A DNA stretch of 64,000 nt from Nonomuraea guangzhouensis (GCF_019396345.1 NZ_JAHKRM010000025.1:124001-188000), one strand, 5' to 3'. Shown: positions 7,337-15,713, counted from the stretch's first letter. Notes: generated from the sequence alone by a model not told the origin. Translations and numbers: made by a program.

Positions 7337-8242
7337 TCAGCCCAGGTAGAAGTCCCTGCGAGCGGCCACGAACGCCTCGATCGTCTGGGCGGGTACGTCC
7401 GTCACCCGTTCGACGTCGTCGGAGGCGCGGTCGTAGCGGTTCTCGCGATGCAGCCGGGCCATGGTGGCGATGTGCTGTTCGGTGTGCGGCGGCAGGCCCG
7501 CCTTCGCGAGCACCTCGGCCCGCCACCGGTCCAGCGGCACGTCCACATAGGACACCGGACGCCCCAACGCGCGTGAGAACTCCTCGGCCATCTCCGTCAT
7601 GTCGACCGTACGTGGCCCGGTCAGCTCGTAGACGTACCCGATGTGCGGAGCCGGGTCGCGGAGTACGGTGGCGACCACCCGGGCGACGTCGTCCGCGGCG
7701 ATCGGCGACGTGCGCCCAGCACCGAACGGCAGCGCGATCGTGCCGTTCTCCCGGATCGATCGCGCCGCCAGCGTGGTGAACAGCGGATTGTTGAGGAACG
7801 TCGTCGGCCGGATGTGCACCACCGGCAGGGCCGACCAGTTCAGCATCTGCTCCGTCAGCCAGTGCAGCCGCTGCTGGTGCGACTCCGCGGTGCTGGTGGC
7901 GGTCATCTGCGACACCGTCATCTGTGACATGTCGACCAGGCAGGCCAACTCCCCCTGCTCCCGCGCCACGGTGGCCACCACGGTCGCCGCCAGCAGCTGG
8001 TCCGGCGACACGGGCATCCCGAAGTACATCCGCCCGACACCCTCCAGGGCGGGCGCGACGGTCTCGGGCCGGGTCAGATCGCCGACGACCACCTCCGCGC
8101 CGAGCGTACGCAACTCAGCCGCACGATCATCGTCATGGTGGACCATCGCGCGCACCGGTACGTCCCACGCGCGCAGCTGGTCGAGGACTGAACGGCCCAC
8201 GTCACCGACCCCGGCGATGAGAACAAGGTTGCTGGCGGCCAT
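7337..8242 (-). CDS. NmrA-like NAD(P)-binding atypical SDR
   Basis: 301 residues from the ATG at 8242 (AAGGAGA upstream). The N-terminal Rossmann motif is VLIAGVGDVGRSVL, a slightly altered GxxGxxG. VVVGDLTRPETVAPAL is the usual second strand, and PTTFLNNPLFT and SPIAADDVARVVATVL fit NmrA/YtfG quinone-reductase-type proteins. There is no YxxxK pair, so it is either a redox-sensing regulator or a quinone/NADPH oxidoreductase. It converges on the double-HTH regulator with a 12-bp gap. Confidence 0.82.
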   Translation of the reverse strand: MAASNLVLIAGVGDVGRSVLDQLRAWDVPVRAMVHHDDDRAAELRTLGAEVVVGDLTRPETVAPALEGVGRMYFGMPVSPDQLLAATVVATVAREQGELACLVDMSQMTVSQMTATSTAESHQQRLHWLTEQMLNWSALPVVHIRPTTFLNNPLFTTLAARSIRENGTIALPFGAGRTSPIAADDVARVVATVLRDPAPHIGYVYELTGPRTVDMTEMAEEFSRALGRPVSYVDVPLDRWRAEVLAKAGLPPHTEQHIATMARLHRENRYDRASDDVERVTDVPAQTIEAFVAARRDFYLG

Positions 8243-8919
8243 CGGTCGATCTCCTTCTGCGTAGCCGAGTACCCGATCAGCAGGTGTACCCGCGCCCGAG
8301 CGTCACGAGGTGAGCGAACGCATCCTGTTTGGGTCATCGGCGTGGCAAGCGTCTGCCTCGTCCCCGAACGCCCGGACCTCACGGTGGGCGACTGACTGTG
8401 GCCTGCGGCAACGCTCTACTCTGCGGCGCGTCTCACTCTGCTCGCGACACCGACCTGCTCGCCCCGCCCCGGCCCGTCAGGTGCTGGGTCGGACAGGCGG
8501 GCATCAGCGCGTTCAGGGCCTGCTGTTCGGCGGTGTCGATACTCAGTTCTTGATCGCGGCCCGCTCGGCGGCATTTGTCTTAGCGCTTGATCTTGTCTCA
8601 CAGGTTTGGCACATCTGCGTCGAGGCCGGGGTGTCCCGCGCCTCCTACTACCGCTCGCCGGCCACCGTCGTCGCTGAGGAGCTTCTGGCGGCCCGGCGGT
8701 CGCCCGGCCGGAGGTCGCCCGGCCGGAGGTCGAGGAGTTACGCGCGGAGGTCGCCCGGTCGAAGAAGGCCGAGCGCGAGCTGCGTTCGGACAAGGCCGCC
8801 GATACCGCGAGCTGACCGACACGGTGAACAGCCGGTGAGCGGGTGGTTGGTGCTGGGATGCCTGCCTGGCCGATCGGACGCGACCATCCAACTACTTACT
8901 GTCACATTGTCGTTACTGA
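8243..8919. other. Gene-poor stretch with a degraded ORF
   Basis: About 680 bp without an intact gene. It has the ribosome site of the NmrA-like gene at its left edge, unassigned sequence at 8283-8590, and the frameshifted transposase-like remnant at 8590-8815. The long open frame running through here has no coherent protein content and is rejected as coding. Confidence 0.6.
8590..8815 (+). pseudogene. Transposase-like remnant (frameshifted)
   Basis: One frame reads ICVEAGVSRASYYRSP, an HTH-like word of IS3-type transposases. After a 15-bp tandem duplication (GGTCGCCCGGCCGGA twice, near 8698-8727) the coding character shifts to another frame that reads VEELRAEVARSKKAERELR, a coiled coil ending at TGA 8813-8815. 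No terminal inverted repeats were found. The parts fit a decayed insertion-sequence OrfA, but the evidence is short. Confidence 0.4.
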
Positions 8920-8920
8920 T

Positions 8921-8991
8921 AGTGACTGATCGTCGCGGTGTTGAGAACATCACTTTGGCAGTCCGTAGTCGATCAGTTACACAAGGAGGAT
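8921..8991 (+). promoter_or_regulatory. Leader of the secreted trefoil protein with inverted repeat
   Basis: An AT-richer leader with ACTGATCG (8925-8932) and its exact complement CGATCAGT (8970-8977) 37 bp apart, followed by the strong ribosome site AAGGAGG at 8983-8989. The repeat could form a 5'-UTR stem or be an operator. Confidence 0.4.
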
Positions 8992-8997
8992 GTGTTG

Positions 8998-9549
8998 TTG
9001 AAGACACACCGAGGTCGCGGCACACGCGGCCTCATCAGGACCACCCTGGCATCGGCCCTGCTGCTCAGCTCCTGGGCGATGAGCGGCCTGACCACCGCAG
9101 CCACCGCCAACAGCGCCCAGACCGCAGCTCTGCCGGCCACCTACCGGATCACCAACGTCGCCTCGCACAGCACGCTGCGCGCCTACACCGCAGGCGGGGA
9201 GGTCTTCGTCTCCAGCACCCGGGAAAACCCAGGCCCGTTCGAACTCTGGACGATCAAACGGAACGAAAGCGGCTACACGCTCCAGAACGTCGGCCTCGGC
9301 ATGCTCCCAATGTCCGACAGCTACGCCGCAGCGCGGCAGGCAACGGAAGGGGAGGCCGTCACCACCAGCCGCAACGCCGGCACCTGGTCCATCGCGCCGG
9401 CCGGCGAGGGCACCTACGTCATCAAGGTTCCCGGCGAGGACCTGCTCTGGAATGTCGAGCCTCCAGTGGTCCCGCGAGGCGAAGTGAAACTGCGCGGCGC
9501 GAACGGGTCCGACACCCAGCGCTGGACCCTCGTCCCAGTAGCGGAATGA
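8998..9549 (+). CDS. Secreted beta-trefoil protein, peptidase-inhibitor I66-like
   Basis: 183 residues from the TTG at 8998, eight bases after AAGGAGG; 8995 TTG is possible and a GTG at 8992 is too close. The N-terminus is basic and then hydrophobic (TTLASALLLSSWAMSGLTTA), a Sec signal peptide probably cut near TANSAQTA. The mature part has three trefoil-like repeats: TYRITNVASHSTLRAY, YTLQNVGLGM with TWSIAPAGEGTYVIKVPG, and DTQRWTLVPV. This layout recalls inhibitor family I66 and related lectin-like trefoils. It may inhibit proteases or bind sugar; the assignment is by pattern only. Confidence 0.65.
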   Translation: MKTHRGRGTRGLIRTTLASALLLSSWAMSGLTTAATANSAQTAALPATYRITNVASHSTLRAYTAGGEVFVSSTRENPGPFELWTIKRNESGYTLQNVGLGMLPMSDSYAAARQATEGEAVTTSRNAGTWSIAPAGEGTYVIKVPGEDLLWNVEPPVVPRGEVKLRGANGSDTQRWTLVPVAE

Positions 9550-9843
9550 AACGTCCGCGCACCCTGCCCTGACCCCCCGTCTTCCAGCTACCCCTGACGA
9601 GCTCTGGCCCGCCCTCTCACACGAGGAGGCGGGCCATTGTCACGCCAGACCCAGGAACGCTCTGCCGATCGCTCACGCATGAGACACAGAGGATTGAGAC
9701 GGCTTGACAGATCACATAACGGCATACCGGCGGCGGTGCCGGTGTCGATCGTCTCCCTCGAGGTGTGATCTCTCTGCCGACGTTTCCACCAGGCCATGCG
9801 GGCGCTGCCGGGCATGGAGGGAAGACACCCGGATGCCAGATGA
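9550..9843. other. Intergenic stretch with terminator only
   Basis: Apart from the terminator at 9605-9636, nothing coding is seen. A TTGACA at 9704-9709 has no matching -10 at a normal distance and no gene downstream. Confidence 0.6.
9605..9636 (+). terminator. Hairpin terminator after secreted protein
   Basis: A perfect nine-base stem TGGCCCGCC / GGCGGGCCA with a 14-base loop, 55 bp after the stop codon. There is no long T-run, which is normal for actinomycetes. Confidence 0.7.
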
Positions 9844-9956
9844 CCCGGCGAAGCGTTTTGGGGAAGGGGGTCCGAGCGGAGCGAGGTCCTTCAGGAGGCG
9901 GGCGTCAGCTCGCCTGGAAGAACGTCCGGAGCGAAGCGGAGGGCCTTTGTGGGCGG
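9844..9956 (+). repeat. Dispersed hairpin repeat, copy 2
   Basis: Second copy of the element at 1111-1224, in the same orientation. Its hairpin is AGGCGGGC-GTCA-GCTCGCCT; base changes relative to copy 1 keep pairing (G.T to A-T at the stem foot, G-C to G.T inside). It ends exactly against the stop codon of the convergent IclR gene. Confidence 0.8.
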
Positions 9957-10715
9957 TCAGTGGTGACCAAGGTGGGCGGACAAGCGGTCGGTGGTCTGCA
10001 GGAGGGCGGCGGCGCAGGCGTCGGCTTCGGTCATGAAGCGTTCGGCCGGGCCGCAGACGCTGATGACCGCCGTCGGCCGGCCATGGTGGTCCAGGATGGG
10101 GGCCGCCACCGAGGCCGCGCCGCTCTGTCGTTCGGCGATCGACATGGCGTACCCCCGGCGGCGGATGAGCGTCAGGTCGGTGCGCAGGCGGTCGGGGTCG
10201 GTGACGGTGGCGGGCGTCAGGCTCTCCAGGGAGCGGTCGAGATAGCGGGCGATATCCGCTTCTGGGAGGAACGCCAGGAACGCCTTGGATGATCCGCCCG
10301 CGTGCAGGGGATACGGCACGCCGAGCGAGACCGACATGATCACCTCTCGCTCGGGTGTCGCCTGGTCGATGTAGACGCGGGTGTCGCCGGTCCTGATCGA
10401 CAGGGTGGCGGTCTCACCGGTGAGCCTCGACAGGGCGGGCAGTTCGGGCGCGGCCAGCCGGCGGACGTCGATGCGGTCGAGGTAGGCCAGGCCGAGCCGC
10501 ATCGCTGTCAGCCCCAGCGAGTAGCGCCTGCTGTCCTCGTCGAGCACGACCAGCCCGCGGCTCCTGAACGACGCCAGCACCCGATGCACCGCCGCCTTCG
10601 ACATGCCCAGACTCTCGGCGATCTCGGTGACGCCGAGCGTGTCCGTGCCCGCCTCGGCGAACCGGACGAGGATGTCGGCGGCCCGTTCGACGGTGGCGGC
10701 GGTCTGGCTGGGCAT
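9957..10715 (-). CDS. IclR-family transcriptional regulator
   Basis: 252 residues from the ATG at 10715 (GAAAGG upstream). The N-terminal winged helix (LGVTEIAESLGMSKAAVHRVLASF) is followed by the IclR effector domain with LSIRTGDTRVYIDQATPE, PYPLHAGGSSKAFLAFLP and SVAAPILDHHGRPTAVISV. IclR proteins bind small acids and control catabolic operons. It diverges from the cyclase/MmgE-PrpD pair with GGAA/TTCC motifs between, so it almost surely controls them. Confidence 0.92.
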   Translation of the reverse strand: MPSQTAATVERAADILVRFAEAGTDTLGVTEIAESLGMSKAAVHRVLASFRSRGLVVLDEDSRRYSLGLTAMRLGLAYLDRIDVRRLAAPELPALSRLTGETATLSIRTGDTRVYIDQATPEREVIMSVSLGVPYPLHAGGSSKAFLAFLPEADIARYLDRSLESLTPATVTDPDRLRTDLTLIRRRGYAMSIAERQSGAASVAAPILDHHGRPTAVISVCGPAERFMTEADACAAALLQTTDRLSAHLGHH

Positions 10716-10740
10716 GGTGCGCCTTTCGCGGCGAATCGTG

Positions 10741-10774
10741 TGTACTGTCGGAAACAGCATTCCTACTATTGGAA
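10741..10774. promoter_or_regulatory. IclR operator and cyclase promoter candidate
   Basis: The divergent gap holds alternating GGAA (10750-10753), TTCC (10760-10763) and GGAA (10771-10774), giving two overlapping inverted repeats. A weak promoter, TGTACT-17 bp-TACTAT, overlaps them and points to the cyclase gene. Confidence 0.5.
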
Positions 10775-10790
10775 CACAAGGAGCCGTCGA

Positions 10791-11585
10791 ATGTCGCTGT
10801 GGAAGGCTCTGGAGGGATCGCGCGTGCTGGACCTGGCGCAGCCGATGCGCAAAGGCATGCCGCAGTCCCCCAACCACCCGCCGTTCCGGATGGCGCTGGA
10901 ACGCCGGCACGGCGACCTGGTCAGGCCCGACGGCGGCTCGGCCGCCAACGAGATCATCGTCACGGGCGGCCACGTCGGCACGCACGTCGACGCCCTCGCG
11001 CACGTCTCTCAGGAGGGTCTCCTGTACGGCGGGCGGCCCGCGGCCGAGGTGATGTCGCACGCCGGGTTCAGCGACATGGGCATCGACGGGTTCGAGCCGT
11101 TCGTGGGCCGGTGCGTGCTGCTCGACGTGGCCGCCGTGCACGGGGTGGCCACGCTGCCCGCCGGGTACGAGGTCACCCCGGACGACCTGGAGCGTGCCGC
11201 CGGGGAGCTGGAGATCCGCGCGGGCGACGCCGTACTGGTCGGGACCGGGTGGTCGCGGCTGTGGGAGTCGGGGGACGACTTCGCCGGTCAGCGGAACGGC
11301 GTTCCGGGTCCGGGCGCCGACGCCGCCCGCTGGCTGGCCGCCCGCCGGCCGCGCGTGGTGGGGGGCGAGACCATCGCGTTCGAGCACATCGCGGCGGGCC
11401 GCGGCCATGCCACGCTCCCCGTGCACCGGATCATGCTGGTGGAGTCGGGCATCAACATCGTGGAGACGATGCGGCTGGCCGAACTGCTCGACTCGGGAGT
11501 ACGCGAGTTCCTGCTGGTGCTGAACCCGCTGCCGATCGTCGGCGCCACCGGCGCCCCGGTCCGCCCGCTCGCCGTCATCGCCTGA
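10791..11585 (+). CDS. Cyclase family protein (kynurenine-formamidase fold)
   Basis: 264 residues from the ATG at 10791 (AAGGAG upstream). It carries the metal-binding motif GGHVGTHVDALAH typical of PF04199 cyclases and formamidases, preceded by VLDLAQPMRKGMPQSPNHP. Known members are zinc or manganese hydrolases acting on amide or lactone-type substrates. It is cotranscribed with a MmgE/PrpD protein and controlled by IclR, so a role in breaking down a small organic acid or amide is inferred. The substrate is unknown. Confidence 0.88.
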   Translation: MSLWKALEGSRVLDLAQPMRKGMPQSPNHPPFRMALERRHGDLVRPDGGSAANEIIVTGGHVGTHVDALAHVSQEGLLYGGRPAAEVMSHAGFSDMGIDGFEPFVGRCVLLDVAAVHGVATLPAGYEVTPDDLERAAGELEIRAGDAVLVGTGWSRLWESGDDFAGQRNGVPGPGADAARWLAARRPRVVGGETIAFEHIAAGRGHATLPVHRIMLVESGINIVETMRLAELLDSGVREFLLVLNPLPIVGATGAPVRPLAVIA

Positions 11586-11598
11586 TCAGGGAGCGGAC

Positions 11599-12999
11599 TT
11601 GACCACTTTTGTGCAGCGGCTGGCGGAGTTCGCCGTGGATTGCCGTGATCGGGGCGTGCCCGCCGAGGTACGCGACGACGTGACGGGCCGGGTGCTCGAC
11701 GTGCTCGGCAACTGCCTGGCCGCCTATGCGGAGCCGGAGGGTGACGCGGGCCCCGCCGTGCTGCGGGCCGTACGGCGCTGGCAAGGCAGCGGGGAGGCGA
11801 CCGCGATCGGGAGCGGCGACCGGCTGCCCGCGCCGTCGGCGGCGCTGGTCAACGGCACGCTGGCGCACGCGCTCGACTATGACGACACGCATCTGCCGTC
11901 CGTACTGCATCCGAGCGCCCCCGTGGTGCCCGCCGCGCTGGCCGCGGCGGAGGCCACGGGCGCCTCCGGCGAGCGGCTGATCGCGGCCGTGGCGGCCGGC
12001 GTCGAGGTGTGCAACCGGCTCGGCATGGCCTCCTACCTGCCGGAGGCCGGCAACTCGCTGTTCTTCGAGAAGGGGCAGCACGCCACGTCGATCTGCGGCA
12101 CCCTCGGCGCCGCGGTCGCGGCCGGGCTTCTGTACGGCTTGGACGCCGACGGCATCGCGCACGCCGTCGGGGTGGCGGCCAGCATGGGAGCCGGCCTGCT
12201 CGAGGCCAACCGCACGGGCGGCACGATCAAGCGGGTGCACTGCGGCTGGGCCGCCCACTCGGGTGTCACGGCGGCCGTGCTCGCGCTGGAGGGCTTGACG
12301 GGGCCGCCCACGGTGCTGGAGGGCCGGTTCGGCTTCTTCCAGGCGTGGCTCGACGGCCGATTCGACGCCGAGGCGCTGCTGTCGGGCCTGGGCGAGCGGT
12401 GGGAACTTCTGCGTACGGTCTACAAGCCCTATCCGACGAACCACTTCACCCACCCGGCCATCGACTGTGCCCTCGCCCTGCGCGCCGGCGGCCTGTCCCC
12501 CGCCGACATCGAGTCCGTCGAGCTGGGGGTCGCGGCTCCGGTGCTGCGTACCATCGCGGAGCCCCGGGCCGACAAGGTCAAGCCGAGCTCGCCGTACCAC
12601 GCGAAGTTCTCGGGACCGTACACGGTCGCGGCGGCGCTGCACGGCGGCGGCGGGCTGGGGCTGTCCCTGGACGACTTCGCCGCCCTCGATCCCGAACGGC
12701 TGGCGCTGGCCGAGCGGGTGCGCTGCGTGGCGGACGAGCGGGCGACGGAGATCTTCCCGCACGCGTTCGCGGCCGTGCTGCGGGTACGGCTCCACGACGG
12801 CTCGCTGCTGGAGCACCGGGTGGACTCGTCCCGCGGCGGCCCGGAACATCCGCTGACGCCGGAGGAGCTGGCGGTGAAGTTCCGCACGAACGCGGGGCGG
12901 GCGCTGGGCCCCGACCGCGTGTCGGCCCTGGTTACGGCCGGGCGCACCCTCGCGGAAGCCCTCACCGTGGCACCCCTCCTCCAACTGACGATCGCCTGA
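11599..12999 (+). CDS. MmgE/PrpD-family protein
   Basis: 466 residues from the TTG at 11599, with AGGGAG before it and 13 bp after the cyclase stop. Family features: LDVLGNCLAAYAEPEG, the active-site-region sequence ALDYDDTHLPSVLHPSAPV, GTIKRVHCGWAAHSGVTAA and YKPYPTNHFTHPAID. Members dehydrate 2-methylcitrate or decarboxylate cis-aconitate; many paralogues outside the propionate pathway act on other hydroxy-acids. No citrate-synthase-like gene is nearby, so a methylcitrate role is not supported. Confidence 0.9.
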   Translation: MTTFVQRLAEFAVDCRDRGVPAEVRDDVTGRVLDVLGNCLAAYAEPEGDAGPAVLRAVRRWQGSGEATAIGSGDRLPAPSAALVNGTLAHALDYDDTHLPSVLHPSAPVVPAALAAAEATGASGERLIAAVAAGVEVCNRLGMASYLPEAGNSLFFEKGQHATSICGTLGAAVAAGLLYGLDADGIAHAVGVAASMGAGLLEANRTGGTIKRVHCGWAAHSGVTAAVLALEGLTGPPTVLEGRFGFFQAWLDGRFDAEALLSGLGERWELLRTVYKPYPTNHFTHPAIDCALALRAGGLSPADIESVELGVAAPVLRTIAEPRADKVKPSSPYHAKFSGPYTVAAALHGGGGLGLSLDDFAALDPERLALAERVRCVADERATEIFPHAFAAVLRVRLHDGSLLEHRVDSSRGGPEHPLTPEELAVKFRTNAGRALGPDRVSALVTAGRTLAEALTVAPLLQLTIA

Positions 13000-13073
13000 C
13001 CGCGCCGGAGGAGCAGTGCCGGCGACAAGTAACGCCGAACGGTCCTCTGTGTGCCAAGGACGTGGCCTGGCAA

Positions 13074-13919
13074 TCAGCGGTCGCGGCTGAGGAGCTGGCA
13101 TATCCGGTCGGCGACGAGATGTGGCTGCTCGGCCTGGATGAGGTGCCCCGAGGCGACTTCCTCATGGCACCCGTCGGGCAAGCTCTGGGCGTAGCGGCGC
13201 TGATGCTCGCGGATGGCGGCGTTCTGGCGCTCCCGTCCTTTGGCGGCGCGGGCCGCGGACAGCACGATGGTCGGGCATTTCGGGAGTTGGGGCGGTCGGG
13301 CGCGTAACTGCGGGATGGCGGCGGCCACCATGTGCATCTCCCGCCGCGTCTGGGAGACCCCGGCAGGGGTGAAGTCCTCCGTGAGCATGGTCTGGTAGGT
13401 GCCGGCGGAGAACAAGCGCCGGACGTTGCCGCTGAACAGCCGTGCCAGGGGACGGAAACGGCTGAGCGCCTGCGTCACGGCCAGCATACGGTCGATCTTC
13501 TTGGTGGTCTGGTCCCAGGTGTCGTACACCGGAGAGGTCTCCGGTGTGGGGTCGACCAGCAGCAGGCCCCGTAGCCGGGATCCCAGGTGCTCGGCGGCGC
13601 GGCGGGCGACCAAGCCGCCCATGCTGTGCGCAACGAGCACGAACTCGCCCGGGACGACGGCCTGGGTCATCTCGACCAGGTCGGCGGCCAGGTCATCGAT
13701 GCTGAGCTGCCGGGTGGTGCGGCCGCTGAGAGCGCGCCCGGCGCGGTCGTAGGCGACCAGCCGCGCCTGGTCGGTCAGCAGCGGCGGCACCGGGTCCCAG
13801 CAGGTCCGGCCGCAGCCTCCGCCCGCCTCGAAAACCACCCAGTCCTGCCCCTGCCCGGACTCCTCTACATAGACGTGCCGGCCGTTCACCGGCACCGTCC
13901 GCCCTGGGATCTCGCGCAC
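13074..13919 (-). CDS. Alpha/beta hydrolase
   Basis: 281 residues from the GTG at 13919. An in-frame GTG at 13928 lies inside GGAGGTGATC, a perfect match to the 16S anti-SD end, so that word is the ribosome site and 13919 (8 bases on) the true start. The nucleophile elbow is VAHSMGGLVARRAA; the acid lies in LLVDPTPE and the base in SGHLIQAEQP. GGGCGRTCWDPVPPLL marks the oxyanion side. It resembles small lactone or ester hydrolases; the substrate is unknown. It faces a winged-helix regulator across a 32-bp dyad. Confidence 0.87.
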   Translation of the reverse strand: MREIPGRTVPVNGRHVYVEESGQGQDWVVFEAGGGCGRTCWDPVPPLLTDQARLVAYDRAGRALSGRTTRQLSIDDLAADLVEMTQAVVPGEFVLVAHSMGGLVARRAAEHLGSRLRGLLLVDPTPETSPVYDTWDQTTKKIDRMLAVTQALSRFRPLARLFSGNVRRLFSAGTYQTMLTEDFTPAGVSQTRREMHMVAAAIPQLRARPPQLPKCPTIVLSAARAAKGRERQNAAIREHQRRYAQSLPDGCHEEVASGHLIQAEQPHLVADRICQLLSRDR

Positions 13920-13942
13920 GCCGATCACCTCCGACTCAACGT

Positions 13943-13974
13943 TTTCATTTTTGATAACGGTATCGCATGTGAAA
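13943..13974. promoter_or_regulatory. Extended dyad operator (hydrolase/regulator gap)
   Basis: Inverted pairs TTTCA...TGAAA and GATA...TATC share one centre (13958.5) within the 65-bp divergent gap. It sits where the promoters of both genes must be, so autoregulation plus control of the hydrolase is likely. Confidence 0.65.
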
Positions 13975-13984
13975 TTGTTTGGCC

Positions 13985-14536
13985 ATGGACCCTGTCGAGC
14001 AGCTGTTGCACCCGGTCCGGCTGCGCATCGTGCACGCCCTGTCCGCAGCGGACACTCTGACGATCGCGCAGCTGTGCGCCCGCATGCCGGAGGTCCCGAA
14101 GATCACGGTGTACCGCCAGGTCGCACAACTGACCGAGGGAGGGTTCCTGGAGGTGGACGGCGAGCAGCGGGTACGCGGCGCCGTCGAGCGCCGCTACCGG
14201 CTGCGTCAAGACCGGCCCACCATCGACGCCGACGCGGCCGCCTCGATGTCCCTCGACGACCACCGCCGGGGATTCGCCGCCGCCATGGCCGTCCTGATCG
14301 CCGAGTTCAACGCCTACCTGAACCGCGACGGCGCCGACCCAGCCGCCGACTCGGTCTCCTATCGGCAGGGCACCGTGTGGCTCAGCCCGGATGAGCTCAC
14401 CGCGATGACGGCCGACCTGCTCGCGGTCCTGCGCGACCGGCTGACCAACACACCCGGCCCCGGCCGCGCACCGTACCTCCTCAGCGCGATCTTGTTCCCT
14501 GCCGAGCAACCGCCGCCGCCCGGAACCAGTCATTAG
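13985..14536 (+). CDS. ArsR-like winged-helix transcriptional regulator
   Basis: 183 residues from ATG 13985 (TTG 13979 is also possible). N-terminal winged helix: EQLLHPVRLRIVHALSAADTLTIAQLCARM then KITVYRQVAQLTEGGFLEV, with a wing ending in ERRYRLR. A C-terminal helical domain (from about 80) lacks an obvious metal site. It looks like the helix-turn-helix regulators that partner actinomycete hydrolases. The divergent gap contains the 32-bp dyad, its likely own operator. Confidence 0.85.
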   Translation: MDPVEQLLHPVRLRIVHALSAADTLTIAQLCARMPEVPKITVYRQVAQLTEGGFLEVDGEQRVRGAVERRYRLRQDRPTIDADAAASMSLDDHRRGFAAAMAVLIAEFNAYLNRDGADPAADSVSYRQGTVWLSPDELTAMTADLLAVLRDRLTNTPGPGRAPYLLSAILFPAEQPPPPGTSH

Positions 14537-14597
14537 CCGTGCGTCGCCCTCGGCCACGCGACGGCGCCACCCATTGTCCGAGGGCGCCTGCTGTGGC

Positions 14598-15680
14598 TCA
14601 CTCCTTGCGGAGACGCACGCCGTGCTCCGCCACCTCCGCGGACTCCACCATCTCGGCGCGGTCCGCTGTCTTCGAGCGATCCGAGGTCGCTGTTTCCGGC
14701 AACGCCGTCTCCTGGAACGCGGCCTCTGAGGACACCACCTCCGAGGGAGCCGGCGACATCACCTCGCGCGGGTCGTGGAACGGCGGCAACTGCGCGGGTT
14801 CCTCGCGCTGAGCAGACCCCAGCGAAGCCGCCTCCTCTCGCGCGGACACCTCATGAGAAGACACGTCGCGGGCGGTTTCTCCCTGGGAGGTCGCGGCGGG
14901 AGCCGGCTCCTCCCCCGGCGCGACGTCACGGCCCATCCGGTCGAAGAAGCGCAGCAGCTCGACCGGCAGCGGCATGATCAGTGTCGTCGTCTTCTCCGCC
15001 GCCACCTCGACCACCGTCTGCAGCAGGCGCAACTGTAACGCCGCGGGCGTCTCGGACATGATGGCCGAGGCGTCGGCCAGCTTCTGGGCGGCCTGGAACT
15101 CCCCGTCGGCGGTGATGACGCGGGCCCGGCGCTCGCGTTCGGCCTCCGCCTGCCGAGACATCGAGCGCTTCATCGACTCGGGCAGCTGCACGTCCTTGAT
15201 CTCGACCCGGTCGATGTGGATGCCCCAGCCGAGCGCCGGGCTGTCGATCATGAGGGCGAGGCCCCTGTGCAGCTCTTCGCGGTTGGACAGCAGGTCGTCG
15301 AGCTCGCTCTTGCCGATGATCGATCGCAGCGACGTCTGCGCCACCTGTTCGACCGCGAACAGGTAGTCCTGGACCTCGATCGCCGCCCGCAGCGGGTCCT
15401 GCACCCGGAAGTAGACGACCGCGTCGACCCGGACCGAGACGTTGTCGCGGGTGATGCCTTCCTGAGTGGGGACCGGCATGGTGACGATCTGTACGTTGAT
15501 CTTCTTCATCCGGTCCGCGAACGGGATGAGGAAGGCCAGTCCCGGCTCTCGGACCTGTCTTTGAGCCCGGCCGAAGCGGAAAACGATGCCCCGTTCGACC
15601 TGGTTGACGACCCTGACGAAGCTGAAAGCGGTCCATAAAAGGATCACGGCGAGGACGGCGAAGAGAATGCTGCTGACCAT
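14598..15680 (-). CDS. SPFH/band-7 (stomatin/slipin) membrane protein
   Basis: 360 residues. One N-terminal membrane helix (ILFAVLAVILLWTAFSFV) is followed by a complete SPFH domain: ERGIVFRFGRAQRQVREPGL, NVSVRVDAVVYFRVQDPLRA, QTSLRSIIGKSELDDLLSNR and WGIHIDRVEIKDVQLPESM, then an AEAERERRAR coiled coil. The last 110 residues are a Ser/Glu/Ala low-complexity tail (SHEVSAREEAASLGSAQREE), unusual for slipins. Stomatins form ring scaffolds in membrane microdomains and often pair with proteases. It lies 33 bp after the S51-type peptidase gene, so an operon is likely. Confidence 0.9.
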   Translation of the reverse strand: MVSSILFAVLAVILLWTAFSFVRVVNQVERGIVFRFGRAQRQVREPGLAFLIPFADRMKKINVQIVTMPVPTQEGITRDNVSVRVDAVVYFRVQDPLRAAIEVQDYLFAVEQVAQTSLRSIIGKSELDDLLSNREELHRGLALMIDSPALGWGIHIDRVEIKDVQLPESMKRSMSRQAEAERERRARVITADGEFQAAQKLADASAIMSETPAALQLRLLQTVVEVAAEKTTTLIMPLPVELLRFFDRMGRDVAPGEEPAPAATSQGETARDVSSHEVSAREEAASLGSAQREEPAQLPPFHDPREVMSPAPSEVVSSEAAFQETALPETATSDRSKTADRAEMVESAEVAEHGVRLRKE

Positions 15681-15713
15681 GATGGTGTCCCTTCCACATC
15701 GAGCGTAGGCCGG

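Noticed and set aside
8310..9572. 420-codon plus-strand frame covering the gene-poor stretch
   Set aside because: It has no family content apart from the short transposase-like word and runs out of frame over the well-supported secreted protein.
9704..9709. TTGACA as a promoter
   Set aside because: No -10 at 16-19 bp and no gene downstream on that strand.
50..9956. An integrated mobile element bounded by the two hairpin repeats
   Set aside because: No integrase, transposase, attachment-site duplication or tRNA target was found; only direct repeats and accessory gene content support it.
11599..12999. PrpD methylcitrate dehydratase of the propionate pathway
   Set aside because: No prpB or prpC neighbour; the MmgE/PrpD family is broad, so only the family name is used.
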